Below, piece by piece: positions 1 through 12,851 of a stretch of DNA of 64,000 nucleotides. The notes beneath the pieces were generated by a model, which was not told the origin of the DNA, ran no database searches, and was given only the letters and a program-made list of their open reading frames with translations. Source of the stretch: Perognathus longimembris pacificus (Eukaryota > Chordata > Mammalia > Rodentia > Heteromyidae); the NCBI RefSeq assembly GCF_023159225.1, contig NC_063161.1, positions 77,290,267 to 77,354,266 of the forward strand, written 5' to 3'. The position numbers and the translations under genes are program-made. Within the stretch, counting starts at the first letter, position 1; each line of letters starts with the position of its first letter.

Positions 1-541
1 GCCATCAACAAACAATAACATTCTTCTGGAACAAATAAAAAGGATGAAAAAAGAAAATCTTGGCAAAGAACTAGAAGTTATTAAAAAACAACAACCCTCA
101 CATATACAGAAATCATAAGCACAGTAACAGAAACCAAAAAAGAAAGAAAAGGAAGAAATTGTCAGGAATAGCTCAACAGGATAAGGTAGACAGCAGCAGT
201 GCACATGAACAGGATTTACCAACACCACCAGGGAAGCAAAAACAGGCAGGGCACAGTAACAGACCTTGCAACCTAAGTCTCAAGTTATCACTGAATAAGG
301 AAAAAAAATTAAAAAAGAGAACAAAGTTATCAGGGCTGAAATGTCTGGAGAAAATAATGACTAAATATTTTTGAAATATAGCAAAAGACATAAAATTGAA
401 CAACCAAACACTAAGTAAATCTCAAAATAAACCCAAAAGAAATCCATATCAAGAGGAATTGATAAAAACTAAAGAAAAACCAAATCCTGAATTCAGTGAA
501 AAGCAACTTACAGAGGAATAACAACAACAACAACAACAAAC
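1..541 (+). other. A-rich unassigned segment, possibly old LINE-derived
   Basis: The stretch is strongly A-rich on the plus strand, with many short AAGAA/AAAAC runs and stops in every frame. That composition resembles the ORF1 side of old L1-type LINEs, but I cannot align it to a specific part of one. Two overlapping frames of about 70 codons have no recognisable domain. It is bounded on the right by the target duplication of a dimeric SINE. Confidence 0.3.
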
Positions 542-552
542 ATAACAGCAGA

Positions 553-759
553 GGGCTGGGGATATAGCCTAGTGGCAAGAGTGCCTGCCTCGGATACACG
601 AGGCCCTAGGTTCGATTCCCCAGCACCACATATACAGAAAACGGCCAGAAGCGGCGCTGTGGCTCAAGTGGCGGAGTGCTAGCCTTGAGCGGGAAGAAGC
701 CAGGGACAGTGCTCAGGCCCTGAGTCCAAGGCCCAGGACTGGCCAAAAAAAAAAAATAA
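553..759 (+). mobile_element. Dimeric SINE, IDL-Geo type, with 11-bp target duplication
   Basis: The left half starts GGGCTGGGGATATAGCC and is tRNA-Ala/ID-like, with a B-box-like GGTTCGATTCC. It ends with a CACATATACAGAAAA linker. The right half carries TGGCTCAAGTGG and CCTGAGTCCAAG and runs into poly(A). The flanks ATAACAGCAGA at 542-552 and 760-770 are identical, so the insertion is intact and fairly recent. SINEs are transcribed by Pol III and mobilised by L1 proteins; this copy encodes nothing. The family name is inferred from structure. Confidence 0.9.
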
Positions 760-770
760 ATAACAGCAGA

Positions 771-3229
771 ATTCTCAAAAAGAAATCGGGCAGGCCCATA
801 AGGTTACAATACAATACTTGAGTGCTAAAATTAGTGTCAACAATAAATTTTATATCAATATCACTCATCTTTTTGTATATAATTTCCATGTGTTGAAATG
901 TCACAATGAAATCCCTATACTCCATATAACCAATTCACAGTAATGAAAAATTAAAATAATGCATAAAGATGAGAATGTGGACACTAATGTTTAGAATCTG
1001 TCTTGGACCTGGTTTTTCCTTATGTATAACATATATTTATGAATTATTATTGCATGGTGCCTCAAAAATCTTGCAACATAAGATGTATACAAATACGCCA
1101 ACAACCAGTCACCCAGGGGTTGAGGTTGAAAAGTAAAAAGGCAGTTATTACTGTACTGTGTATACTTATACTTAGTCATAGTACATTAATGGTTACAAAA
1201 ACAACAAAGCTATACAAATGACAAAGTTAGCAACATATACACATGAAATCCACACAATCTACAAAATTCCTATCATTCCCTTGTTTTATTTCTTTCTTCC
1301 TCACCACAGCCATGCATTGCAAAATAAACAAAACTGCTTTACAGCCTAGGACTGATCCAGACAACAGTTAATCCAAATGTACCTGAACCACAGTTCTGGA
1401 GAACTGGAGAATATAGCAACGATTCTTGGTTCTATTAAACAGTACTTACTTCCAGGTGTTAGCCTGAGCTGCTAGCTCTCAAACACCATGCCAGCTACAG
1501 GTCCAACAGCACCTACAGTTGTGCCTTCCAAATCAATAGTGAGGCCTGAAATAGAATTTCATCAGTGCTTGTGAAACAAAGCATTTTTCTGGGACTACCC
1601 AACATTATTTTATTAGTGCGCTACACAGGCCGTAACAAGAATGGGAAGTTAAAAATCTTCTCAGTGTGGCCTTTTAATAGTAAAGACTATAATTCATTGT
1701 TCATGTGTTTCAAAAACTTTCCTGCATTTTGATGTAATAATAATGAAGTTGAACTTTATTCGAGATGTCTATGATAAGAATTTGCTTATGACTCAGAAGC
1801 AAATTAATAAAACACTGTTACTAATATGAGGAGACATCAGTCACTACCTGTCAGTCTCCATTATCAATCATTGCTTCTAGAGAGTGACAGAGAAAAACAG
1901 ATGATTAGTGAATGCAATAAATATAGCCTGTCCTAAGAATTTGGGACATGGAGAATCACACTAAAGGAGATCAGATGATGCTTTACCTGTTCTTCAAAAA
2001 AAACTGATATAACAAATGCCTCCAAATATGTTGAAGAGAAAAGAGACAAAGGTATATAACTTAGCTATTTTAATCAGGAAAGCCAGCTTTAAAGTCTTTG
2101 AAACTTCTACACAACTGAACTCAAAAAAATTTAATCTTCTATTCTTGGCATTAAAATACAAGATTATTCACTTTAATGACTTTTGAATAATTTTTTTAAT
2201 GAAAAATATCAACATCTTACAGCTCTAAGCAAAGAACCCTGCAGTCCATGCTAACAGTGCCATCTGGAGCCTATTTTCTTGGCACTGTCTAAAGCAACAC
2301 CTTTATGTGTACCTCTAAGTCCCGCCGTACCAGGCTAGCTTCAGTGGCCATATGTATTGGCTTTTAGGTATTTAAAAGTTGACAGAAAAAAAAAGTGAGT
2401 AATTTGAACAAAACAAAATGGACAGTGACCAAGCAGACAGAGAACTACTGGCAGTTGACAGAGCTATTTAACTTCATAGGTGTATTGCTAATAAAATATT
2501 TACTGTAGGTTAAACTTTAGTGAACTACTCAGTCCTATGTTAGACCTAAGTTTTCACCACAAACATCTTACACAGTGATAGACAATGGAAGCGAAATACG
2601 ATCTATTCTGATTTCACTGTTGATTTGGTGGCAAGACCAATGACAATAACCACGTGTAGAGACACCATCTTCCTGAGTCCTTCACATTTCTGACTCTATT
2701 CTCTCCCCTTCCTCAGAAGGCACCTCATAATTCAAAGAAAAATGCAGCTATCCCTGCCTGGTCTTCCTTTGCTTTACTATGCCCTGACCCATATTGGCCT
2801 GATCTTGCCTTTTCCTCTCTTCTGGACTTAGTAGGAAAGGAGTCCTGATGTAACTGAGAGCTCCATGCTCCCTCTATTAACCTCTTTGCTGCCTGTAGAT
2901 GCTCCTTCTCTACAATTCCCACATGGGAGATTGCACAAGTCTTGCTCATCTTACCTATGCCCCAATTAGCCTGAGACCTTCTAACTACTTTGCCACCTTC
3001 GCAACCCTCTCACTGAAGCAGTAGCTCACGGTAGGCTGCAGGCTTTCTCCACTTCACCTTCCATGCTTTCAGCCTCCAAATGCCATCACAGTGCCACTTC
3101 AGGAGCTTGTTCTGCCTACACAACAGAGAAACTCCTCGTCTCAAGTCCAACAGGTACCTCTGATGATGAGCTGCCTTGAAATCTTTCTGCCATTTGATGA
3201 CAACCACCACTAATTCCTTTATGAATCAT
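771..3229. other. No recognisable gene or repeat
   Basis: About 2.5 kb of AT-rich sequence without a long open frame, microsatellite or element I can name. Two minus-strand frames (2725-2949 and 3010-3210) lack recognisable motifs. The pyrimidine-rich part after about 2690 could be the worn start of the L2 element that is clearer from 3230 on. Confidence 0.4.
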
Positions 3230-4525
3230 TTTCTACCTTGAGCTTCCACAAAGCTGTTCTTTTCCTTCTCAGTCACCTTCTCAGAATCCTCTACCTACAT
3301 CTCAGATGTTTCCTCTTTCAGCCCTCTTCTCTACTGTGCAGTTATGGCATCTATGTAATTTTGTTTTGTTTTGTTTTTGTATTTTTGCCAATCATGGAGT
3401 TTGAGCTCAAGGCCTGAGCACTGTCCCTGGCTTCTTTTTGCTCAAGGCTAGCACTCTACCACTTGAGCCACAGCACCACTTCTGGCTGTGCTCCACATGG
3501 TGCTGAGGAATCGAACCTAGGGCTTCATGTATACGAGGCAAGCACTCTACCACTAGCCATATTCCCAGCCCCGGCATCTATGTAATTTTATATACTTGCA
3601 TAGTTAAGAACCACCCCTAATGTTGATCAAAATCTTCAATTCCCAAATGCTAATGTCACAGCCAGTTAGCTGTCCACAAGCCCCTAATGATCTCAAAAAG
3701 AGATAAATCCAAAGCAGAAGTCACTATCTTCCTGTTCCTATACTCTCCCTCTCTTTGTTTTCCAGAATCAAATTCCCACAATCCTCCCTTGCTCCAGACC
3801 AGAAATCTAGGTGTCATCCTTAGACTCTTACTCCTTTTATTCTCAAAGCCCTAGCAATGCTATTTTTTAAAACCATTCCCAAACTGTACCACTTAAGCTA
3901 CCAAAATATTTCTCATTAGATGATAATGCTATTATCCTTCTAGCCTACATATCTCTGGATTTAGCAGCATCTCACCCAAGCTTTCTCGTTTGCAGTACTG
4001 AAGAGATTGGTCCCCTTCCTGAAGTCCTCTCCTCCCTCAGAGTGATTCTAGCCTCCTCAGTTTTGGTAAGAGGTCTGACTAATATCAAACTCAACAGATC
4101 ATCTCTCATGCACATCCAAAGGATCCAATAATCCAGAACCCAATGTGGGCTTCACCACCAACATTACAGTCAGATATTGTTCAGTGTCTGTATTTACAAT
4201 TCAGTCCTATCTGAAAGTGAATAATCATCACCCTTGCTGGCTAATCACTCTCTTACTTTTTGAGCTCAGTTCTAAGGTCATCACCGTCAACGAGTCCTAT
4301 CCTCTGAATTCCCCATAGAACACCAGATTGGTTTCTGTAGTGCTGGGAGCATTCACTTCTTAATGCACAATATTGCAGTGACATAACACACTTGGCCCCT
4401 CACTTGTAAGATAAGGCAGGGCAAACACTGTGCCCTTCATCTGGCTCCCCAGAGGCTCTCATAATGCCTAAAGAGTAGCTGACAGTTGGTAAATATTTGT
4501 TGAATAAACAAATGAATGAATGAAC
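3230..4525 (+). mobile_element. Old L2 LINE remnant, interrupted by a SINE
   Basis: Several plus-strand pieces resemble L2: a pyrimidine-rich block at about 3250-3340, the AATCTAGGTGTCATCCTTAG block near 3806, and a tail near 4490 reading TAAATATTTGTTGAATAAAC then repeated GAAT units, typical of L2 3' ends. The reading frame is destroyed by many stops and indels. L2 stopped moving before the main mammalian radiations, so this is ancestral sequence. The dimeric SINE at 3363-3572 split it later. Internal boundaries are approximate. Confidence 0.6.
3363..3572 (-). mobile_element. Dimeric SINE (IDL-Geo type) with 17-bp target duplication
   Basis: Read on the minus strand, the ID-like left half begins near 3572 and the Geo half ends in an A-rich tail (plus-strand T-rich block at 3363-3375). 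Identical 17-bp flanks GGCATCTATGTAATTTT lie at 3346-3362 and 3573-3589. The host sequence is an L2 remnant, which dates the SINE as younger. Confidence 0.9.
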
Positions 4526-6189
4526 AAACTAGTTACATAGGCATTCCTTGCTCCTTAGTGTCACTTGAGTTTAAATGCTGGAGAGCCACTATAGATATTG
4601 CTTTATCAGGAAGCATAGTATTTTGAAATATTTACTTATCATAATTATTCATCAAGAACACAACATTAAGTCACTGCATACTATTCCATTGCTAGGAATG
4701 CAGCAATTTGTGTTTGCTCATGTCCTTACCTAGAAAGTCAAGCTATTCAGAAAAAGAGCTCTTTGTGAGAAGAGTTCTTTCTGAGAGCCTATTTCTAGCA
4801 ATGCAGATAATCTATTATCACCATGATATTATATATAAGCAAATAATCTCAATCTGTAATTAATGCAACTCTTCCAGTCATCTTCTGAGCAGACATATTG
4901 AAGCTACCTTGCATTTCCCATCATCTTATGATGGCACATAAGCACAAACATTTCTGAACAATAAGATTTTAGAAGCATGATACTTTATCACCCCCTCAGA
5001 TTAATTTCTACAATGAGTGCAAATAAGATACATTAGCATTTGATCACTGTACATTTTGTATATTTAAAGGGTAAATCCAAAACAAAAGAGTAAAATAGGT
5101 GATGTGCCTTCAAAGTAGTTCCATAACTGCAGGTTTGGGGCCTTCTTTGTCTCAAATAAAAATATCTAGAATGACTTAAGACAGACACCCTGTCCAGCCA
5201 GTGGCAAGAAAGGAGAGACGTTTCAATGAGCCCTAATTCCTCATGTGCCTGAAATGGGCGGGGGGGGGGGGGGGGGGGAGTCTTAAGATTTTGTAAAATC
5301 TTTTACAGTGCTATTCATTACTGCTTTTGTAGGAGAGTGGAATAAATACTCCAATTTTCTTTCCCCTCCCTTTTTAGTTAAACCCAGGTCTTAACATTAA
5401 GTTATATCCTGATTAGTGGATTTGTTCATAGCAATAATCCTTTCTGTGCTTGCAGTTTTAGTCAGCAACAATAAAGAATATCAGGTAGCATTTGACATTT
5501 TGAACAAAGAGAAATAACCTTTCCAATTTACTAAATCCTGCTTTTAAAAAGTCATTACCTTACTGAAAATGGGTTAAGCTAGGGACGAAATGTAATCATT
5601 TAAGTATTTTCTTAAATACTGATGGCATTCAAAGTCAGAGTGGAAAGGATGCTCTATTTACAAAATAGCATTAGCACAATAAATGGCTAGATATCCTAAA
5701 AAAAAAAACACACAAAGGTTATACTTGGCTTCTAAATCTCATCACATATAAAAGCAAATTCCAGATGAAAGTTCCCATATAAATATGCAACATTCAACCT
5801 AGAGAATTTTGGACAATAGTTCACAGAACTCAGGAAAACAGGAAACTTCTATAAAAATCAGGAAATATGACTGTGTATATTTTCATTTACTCTAAGCCAT
5901 TGCAAAGAGCTAAACACAGGGGGAAAAAGATTTCCAAAGTAAATAGCCATCCCAGTGAGTTCTACTAGAGAAAGTATTCTCACTAACTGATAGTTAAAAG
6001 ACAACTCAGTGGAAAAATGAGCAAAGAATATAAAGTAGAAATTCACAGGAGACAAACTTGAAAATGAACAATAAACATGAAAAGCACAATGTTCAGTAAA
6101 TACAATTTAAATCAACAATGAGATTCCTATCACCACAACATACATTAGAAAGAGTAAGAAGTAAGTACTGTTTAAAAATGTGATGAAAA
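4526..6189. other. No recognisable gene; contains one G homopolymer
   Basis: AT-rich unassigned sequence. The only structured item is a run of 19 G at 5260-5278. A minus-strand frame at 5858-6055 has no recognisable domain. Confidence 0.4.
5260..5278 (+). repeat. Poly(G) run of 19 bases
   Basis: An uninterrupted G homopolymer after GAAATGGGC. It is not next to any element I can identify. Length in an assembly is often unreliable for such runs. Confidence 0.9.
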
Positions 6190-6784
6190 GCCAGGTTCTG
6201 GTGGCTCATACCTGTAATCCTAGCTACTCAGGAGACTGAAATCTGAGGATTGTGGTTCAAAGCCAGGGCAGAAAAGCCCATGAGACTATTTTTTTTTAAT
6301 TTTATTATCAAACTGATGTACAGAGAGGTTACAGTTTCATACGTTAGGCATTGGATACATTTCTTGTACTGTTTGTTATCTCGTCCCTCATTCCCTTCTC
6401 CCCTTTTCCCTTTCCCCCCAATGAATTGTTCAGTTCATTTACACCAAACAGATTTGCAAGTATTGCTTTTGTAGTTGTTTGTCTTTTTTTACCCTGTGTC
6501 TCTCGATTTTGGTATTCCCTTTCAATTTCCTAGTTCTAATACCAGTATACACAGTTTCCAATATACTCAGATAAGATACAGAGATAGTGGAGGTATAATC
6601 ACGGGAAGGGGATACAAGAATATCATCAATAATAGAAGCTACAGTTGTTATCATTGTTGTAACTACTTCCATGAGACTCTTACCTACAATAAACTATGCA
6701 CAAAAAGCTAGAAGTGGCACTGTGGTTCAAGTGGTAGAGCGCTAGCCTTGAGCACAGAGAACATAGTTCAAGCCCCAGGACCGG
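6190..6784 (+). mobile_element. 7SL-headed composite SINE split by an L1 fragment
   Basis: The first part (6190-6287) contains CCTGTAATCCTAGCTACTCA and GAGACTGAAATCTGAGGAT, matching the 7SL RNA Alu-domain region used by B1/Alu heads. The second part (6669-6784) has CTGTGGTTCAAGTGGTAGAG and GTTCAAGCCCCAGGACC, the same module as the right half of the dimeric SINEs here. The two parts are separated by a minus-strand L1 end flanked by a duplication of CCATGAGACT. No clean poly(A) follows; a G-rich stretch replaces it. Confidence 0.8.
6288..6668 (-). mobile_element. 5'-truncated L1 3' end inserted in a SINE
   Basis: The plus strand starts with a T-rich block (poly(A) on the minus strand) and continues with sequence shared with the L1 ends at 57.8-58.2 kb, for example TTACAGTTTCATACGTTAGG and the pyrimidine-rich tract at 6385-6420. 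Identical CCATGAGACT flanks lie at 6278-6287 and 6669-6678, showing target-primed insertion. Only 3' UTR is present, so there is no coding potential. Confidence 0.85.
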
Positions 6785-6829
6785 GGGGTGGGGGTGGTGG
6801 GGGGAGTGAGGAGAAGAAAAGTATCTTGT

Positions 6830-7340
6830 ACAACAATTCTTAGGAATATGAATTGCAGTAACATTTTGGAAAGAAATCTAGCAATGTCAATATGAAATTA
6901 AGTATATTCCTAACTTTGAACTGGCAGTGCCATTATTAGAATTATATAAAAATACAGATAGAGTAAAAATGTTTCCCACCCCATTATTAAGTGGCAACAA
7001 AAAAGACCTCATAGGAAAACATCCAAATGCTCATCAGTAGAGAATAACTGAATTAAATAAGTGCACCAATATGATAGAACACACTGTAATTGTCAACAAC
7101 TTGGATCTATAGCCACTGCACTAGATGAATTAGAAAAAGAAGACAATGACTCGTGTGTGCAGTCTCAGTTATAAAGCATATGATTATGGCATCCAAACAT
7201 TGTATTATTGAAATTTAATATATACAAACCTGAAACCTATGTATATGAGTGCGGTGGGGGGAGGGAGGTTGAACACTGTGCAGGGTTTTTAAAGATGTAC
7301 TCTTCAATGCTAACTCTACAAAATGAAAAGGGATAGAGCA
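6830..7340 (+). mobile_element. Probable old L1M-type 3' remnant
   Basis: The order of short blocks follows the end of old mammalian L1s: a block near 6865 around TTTTGGAAAGAAATCTAGCAA, then ACATCCAAATGCTCATCAGT at about 7019 followed by an AACTGAATTAAATAA block, and a G-rich GGTGGGGGGAGGGAGG near 7253. It is heavily diverged, with no open frame. The assignment is by pattern only. Confidence 0.5.
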
Positions 7341-8639
7341 CAGGCTACTGGGAAAAAAGATAATTTTTGTTCCATAATGTTTCCGTAATATGTTTCAATT
7401 GTTATAATTATCTAACTTTAATAAAAATAGTAAACATGAAATATTATCTTACTTAATGTAATGTGACATGTAATATTCAATATATTAGAAGAGATATAAA
7501 GAATACTAAATGATAGGCCTTTGGAATGGAGAATACTTATTAAATGAGATTTATTCTATCTGCATTCTCAGAGATTTTAATAAGATTTCAGGTTCAGAGC
7601 TCTATCACCCATCCTTTAAAGAAAAACAGGAACCTAAAGCCCACTGAATATCCTGGCTCATTGATATCCCAGATCGCTTCATTAAATCTCCCTTCATGGA
7701 ACTCCTCTGTCCTTTTATCAACCTTTCTCTTGAATATTGTTCTACTGATTACTTAGTACCTACAGAAGATGAAGCAGGCAACTGCTAAATCTAAAAAGAT
7801 TTAGAAGAGAACACATGGTCAAGCAAAAATATGATAAGCAAACCCACTTTGTTGTATAGTTTAATATCTACAAATACTCTCGCAGAAAATACTCTATGAT
7901 ATTAACTAAACTCTGCAACACTACTAATTTAATGTTATTTGTTTCTTAGGGGTTGAATTCAAATACGGTTTAATCTTGTCAGCAGACAATTATTGGTAAA
8001 ATCATCAACTTGTTCTACAAATGCAGTGTAAGGAATCTGTTAGAGAAAATTAAATAAACTGTTGATTAGAGGCAAACTGATTCAAAACATGTAACATGAT
8101 AAAGTTTCTGAAAGTGAGTTTGTTGACTTTCATACACACTGTGTTTTGATATTATTATCTAATATTATCTAATTATCTAATATTAGTCAATAAAGCACTA
8201 ATGAAAAAATTTTAATTTGCTGTATTTGAAATTCTGCTGGAAAATACATCAAAAATAAGACTTTATCCAACTTCCTCCAATTTATGAAAAAGGCAAAGCA
8301 AAACCAATTTAGAACTGTAGGGGTCTTTGTTCATTCTCTTACATACACATTACTGAGTTTTGTGATGGGGCCACATAACTGCACTTCCATGAGCCTCAGA
8401 CTTCTCATCAGGGTAGAGATAGTGCAACCTAGTGTGTGAATTGGGATGAAGAGTAGAAAAAGCAACAACATGCCAAGCACACAGCAGGTACACCATGAAT
8501 TACCATAATTAATATTATAATTAACAAAATATAGGATACCAAAGCTATCAAAAGTTCAAAAACAAAATACAAATAAACATGAAACAAGTAGAAATTAAAC
8601 TGGCAAAACATTACTTGCCCCTAAAAGAAACAGAACCAT
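7341..8639. other. No recognisable gene or repeat
   Basis: AT-rich unassigned sequence. A short local repeat of ATTATCTAAT units occurs at about 8150-8185. Open frames at 7544-7756 and 8429-8611 (minus) carry no recognisable domain. Confidence 0.4.
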
Positions 8640-10700
8640 CAGAAAGTTGCCTGAATTGGACTCTATAGTGAAATAGAGAAGACCTCTTTGGCCTATCACT
8701 CCTGTGAAGTACAGCAAAACTCCAGAACTTCGTGTAAACAAAACAAACCGTAAGGTAAAGACAGATGTTAGACCAGCCCAAAAATCTCAGGTTCTAAAGA
8801 AGAATATGACAGATCACTCCCTGTGTTTACTTTGGCATCATCCCAGATTGATGCTAGAGAAGGTGGCACCCTAGAAAATCAAGAGGAGCAGACCAGAAAA
8901 TCCCCTGGAAAAACTTGCTCTCTCCAACCAAAGTACCAGGAAAGAAGAGACAATAGCCAAATCCTACCAGTAAAAGCCAAGTGAATGACCTAGTCTCCCA
9001 GCCTTGCTCCTCTCTCCAACCCACAGGGAAGCAGGCACAAGGGAGAGCAACACAGAGCTGGGACTTGCCCAGCTGCTGGCTACTACCCAGCAGTATTAAT
9101 CCATATGCATGGAGACCCTGGATCTCCAGTCCCAAAGTGGATATGAGGCACCCTTCTCCCTCCCCAAATATCAGATGAAAGAAGGTAGAAGAGTCCAACT
9201 TTCCTCCACCATTCAGCAGTAATAAGACCTTATCCCCCTGTGCAATCACAGAAGTCTATGTGGATAACTATAATAAGGTGAACTTCTCTCCAAAATGCTG
9301 TCAGTGCAGTCCTAGTATGAGCTTAAAATCCTGCTGCCACAAAGCAGCACTACAGATTCTTGGCTTTCTGGTTACCAATTAAGACTGAGTAGGAACGGTT
9401 GATTACCATATTCTAAACCTATAAGTAATATGAGTAAACACTGTGCCCCAGTATGTACAGTTTATGAGACTTGTCAAGAAATAAGGTTGAAGAAAGATCC
9501 ACAGCCTTACAACATTGTACCAAAATTATTGAAGCTATAATAAAAATAATTAAAAGATCCAATTGTCAAACCAATAACCAGAAAAAAGAAAACTCAACTT
9601 AATGGTTAAGAGATGTCAACACCAAAGTGCTACAGAAATAGAATCATTCAATGAAAAGTGAAAATGTTTTGTTTTGTTTTTTAATACACCTGGAATTCCA
9701 GAACTTGAGAAGTGGGAGCAAAACACTCTGAAGCCACATCTTCAAATATAAAAATAACTAACAATAATTTTAAACTATCACAAAATGCAAAAGAATAGTA
9801 AGTCTCAGCAATGAAAAGCAAATTGTTTAAGTAAATAGAAATTATAGAACTGAAAAATATAATTGAAGCAAAAAAAAAGCTGGGCATCTGAGTGGAGAAG
9901 ACAAAGGAAAGAAATGAATGAACTTAAGGAGAGCATCAAAAACTATACAATCTGTATAACCAAGAGAAAGTGGACTAAAAAGAATCAACTGAGCCACAGA
10001 AGTCTTTGACACTAACAAAAGATTTAACATTTATGTCATCTGCTTCCTAGAACAAAGAAATAGGTGGGGCTGAAAAGGCAGTCAATGAAATAAGTTGGAA
10101 TTTCACCAGATTGACTAAAGATTTAAGATATTATTGATTTATTTAAGAAACTAACATTATTCCCAAACAGGAGAAACCCCAAGTAATACACACAACATAC
10201 ACATAGTCAAGTAATGGAAAACTAAAGACAAAACAGACAATGTTGAGATCACTGAAACAAATGGGATACTATCCAAAGAAGAACCAATTCAAATGACAGT
10301 GAATGTCTCGTGGGAAACCAATGCGGGGAGAAGAAAGGGGGCACAACATTCTTTAAATGATTCAAGACAAGCAAAACATTCTCAGTTGAAGCAAAATCAA
10401 GATCATTTGTCTCCAGCAAACCTACTCTGAAAGAATGCCTAAAGAAAGTTCTGAAAACGGAACATGATAAAAAAAAAAGAAACTTATAATGTCAGGAAAG
10501 TAGAGAAAACAATAGAAGCAAAAAATGCAAGTAGACACAATAGACTTTCTTCTCATGGCTTTTCCCAATTACATTTGATGCCTGAAGCAAAAATTACAGC
10601 ATTGTCTGATGTGGTTCTCTACATATGTAGGAGAAATATTGAAGGCAATTATAAAAAGGTAAAAGTAAGTAGCTTCTGAAAAAGGTGACAATGTACTACA
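8640..10700 (+). mobile_element. Probable ancient L1/HAL1-type ORF1-side remnant
   Basis: From about 9700 to 10470 the plus strand is A-rich and follows the order of an old L1/HAL1 ORF1: a GAAACCCCAAGTAATAC block near 10174, AGAAGAACCAATTCAAATGA near 10278, a GGCACAACATTCTTTAAATG block near 10340 and GAATGCCTAAAGAAAGTTCT near 10434. The frame is broken throughout. The part before about 9400 could be the 5' region of the same element but is not recognised directly. The 131-codon minus-strand frame at 8854-9249 has no domain I know. Confidence 0.5.
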
Positions 10701-12851
10701 TGCACAAACTTTTATCCTGATTCTGATGTGTATTGTAAGTAAATACCTGTGAATCTACAATCATTTCACAACAAAAAGTTAACTTCAGTAAAGTGAATGA
10801 TGAACCCAGTTTTCTCTCAAATATAATCTTCACCTAAGCAAGCTGAAAGTCAGTAAATTCTTCCTGATGGAAATACCTGCCTTCACATCACTTCTGGACC
10901 ACTGTGTATTGGTCCAATTCTATCATCATCCAAGATGTCACCAAATGCTTATGTGTGATCAGATTATATCCAAGAGGTTTCAATTCTTAATAGAGTCAAC
11001 AATCTTAACATAAATGAAGCTTGCAGATTCTTCTCAATAGATTAATCATTTTATTAGGTAAATAGTGTGACATTATCATTTTATAGGAAGCAAATGTACC
11101 AAGATGTATTCTTCTAAAGTATCCTGCATCTCAAAGCACTCACAACCATGCATATTTAATTCCAGTGACAGTATCACTTGCATACACATTTTTAATCTCC
11201 TCTTTTCAAACATTTCAATTAATTTATAAGTAGGAAATGTCACTTTACCATTTTACTTACTCTGTTTTACACATACCTCTTATTTGCTTGCTTTACTAAT
11301 TACTACATACAATGTTTACTACATGTCATTCTGATTTACCTTTGAGAGGATAGTCAAACCTGCAGGCAAAGGCCTTGAAGTCATCTGTGCAAATTGAGCA
11401 CTATTTTAGGGAAAGGAGGCTCCCCCAATCAAACTGGACACTGGTCTCTCCAACATGACTAACAATCTAACAAGAGACTGTGAAGGAGAAAAACACATAG
11501 CTGGGAAGGCAGCAGAGAGAAAAGCATGCAGTGAACAATAAGAGTTTGTCTGGCTTTGGTGGCCCACTTTAAAAGCCACTTTGTAAAACTACAGTTCCTT
11601 TGTAAAAGGTTCTTTGAAGGAATAAGTAAAGAATCATTCCTCTTCTTAGAATTACTTAGTACTGTCATTATACCTTGAGTTCCTCCGTTTACCAAATGAA
11701 TAATTATAAAGCACTCTTAAAACATAGGGACAGAAAAGTAAGAGAGAAAGAAAGAAGAGAGGTGAGAAAAAGGTGGAGAAATCAGTTTGGAGAAAAGAAA
11801 ATCAAGTGACACTAAAGACATGCAAGTGGAAGATGTCTAGAAGCTATCTAGTAGAGATGTGAGTCGGTCAAAACTAGCTACGGGCAATAAACACTCTACT
11901 GGGAAGACCACCCAAGATAAGAAGGAAAAGGCTGGGGCCTGGGCTCAGGAGTAAGCAACCATCTCCATCTCATGAGAGGAGCACTCAATATGTCCTTCAG
12001 CGGGGAAGCAGAAAGGAGAAGAGCAATGAAAAATAAGTTTTTCCAGAGTTGGCACAGATGGGAAGGCTACACAGAGGTGTCTCTGGAATCCTTTTGCTTC
12101 TTGCCAGGCCGCCATGCTTATTGGCAAGACAACTCTAATTGCTCCCTAACTGCTCCAGCCCACATCTATTTTGGCTCATTCCACTCTATTTTCCAATGAC
12201 AATTACAGAAAATGACATAAAAACTAAAATGTAATTGTGTCATTTCCCCTTAAGGTCTCCAATGGTTTCTGTGTGCACGAAGCAAAAAAGACACAGCTTC
12301 TAAAAATTTTCTCCAGGGCATGCAAGCTCAGGATATGTTCCAGAACCCTCAGCCTCACTGGCCATCTCTAAGTGCCCAAACCCACCATGCTCTTCCCCAT
12401 CACAGGGACTCTTACCCTAGCCCAAATATCATGCTTTCTGCCACCATGCCTTTCACTGTCAGCTTCAGGTCTCAAATTATCACATCCTCAAGGAAGCTGT
12501 CTGGATTGCCAACAGAAATAATAAAACACCCCTTGGCTTGAGAACACCTAGAACAAGTATAATGATTGATTATCCACTTCTCTACCACTGTATGGAGCAA
12601 AAGCTGCTAAGAAATGTTGCACCTTTTGGATCACTGTATCTTTAATAGTTTGTGTCTAGTCTATGGTAAGCTCTTGATAAACACTGCTTAGCTAAATGCA
12701 AGATTGAAACCAGGAGTGCAAACCCCTTATCATTTATGAGGACATGCTCTAAAGTCAAATATACCTGCTACAGACTTGTATGCCTGTAAGTTCATCAACC
12801 ATCTTAACAGGCATTCTCTTTTATATTAAAGAAAATATCACACTAGATGGT
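10701..12851. other. No recognisable gene or repeat
   Basis: About 2.1 kb of unassigned sequence. A purine-rich patch lies at about 11740-11790. Frames up to 78 codons have no recognisable motifs and overlap on both strands. It ends at the left duplication of the solo LTR. Confidence 0.4.

Noticed and set aside
553..630. tRNA-Ala-like gene (and the same in every dimeric SINE)
   Set aside because: The unit resembles a tRNA and has a B-box-like site, but it is joined to the Geo module and poly(A), is repeated many times and is flanked by target duplications. It is SINE sequence.
2725..3210. Possible processed pseudogene on the minus strand
   Set aside because: Two frames with Lys/Arg-rich translations were inspected. 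No protein family, poly(A) or target duplication could be seen.
8854..9249. 131-codon minus-strand open frame
   Set aside because: The longest non-L1 frame on that strand, but there is no recognisable domain, no homologous frame on either side, no splice context, and it lies in a probable old LINE remnant.
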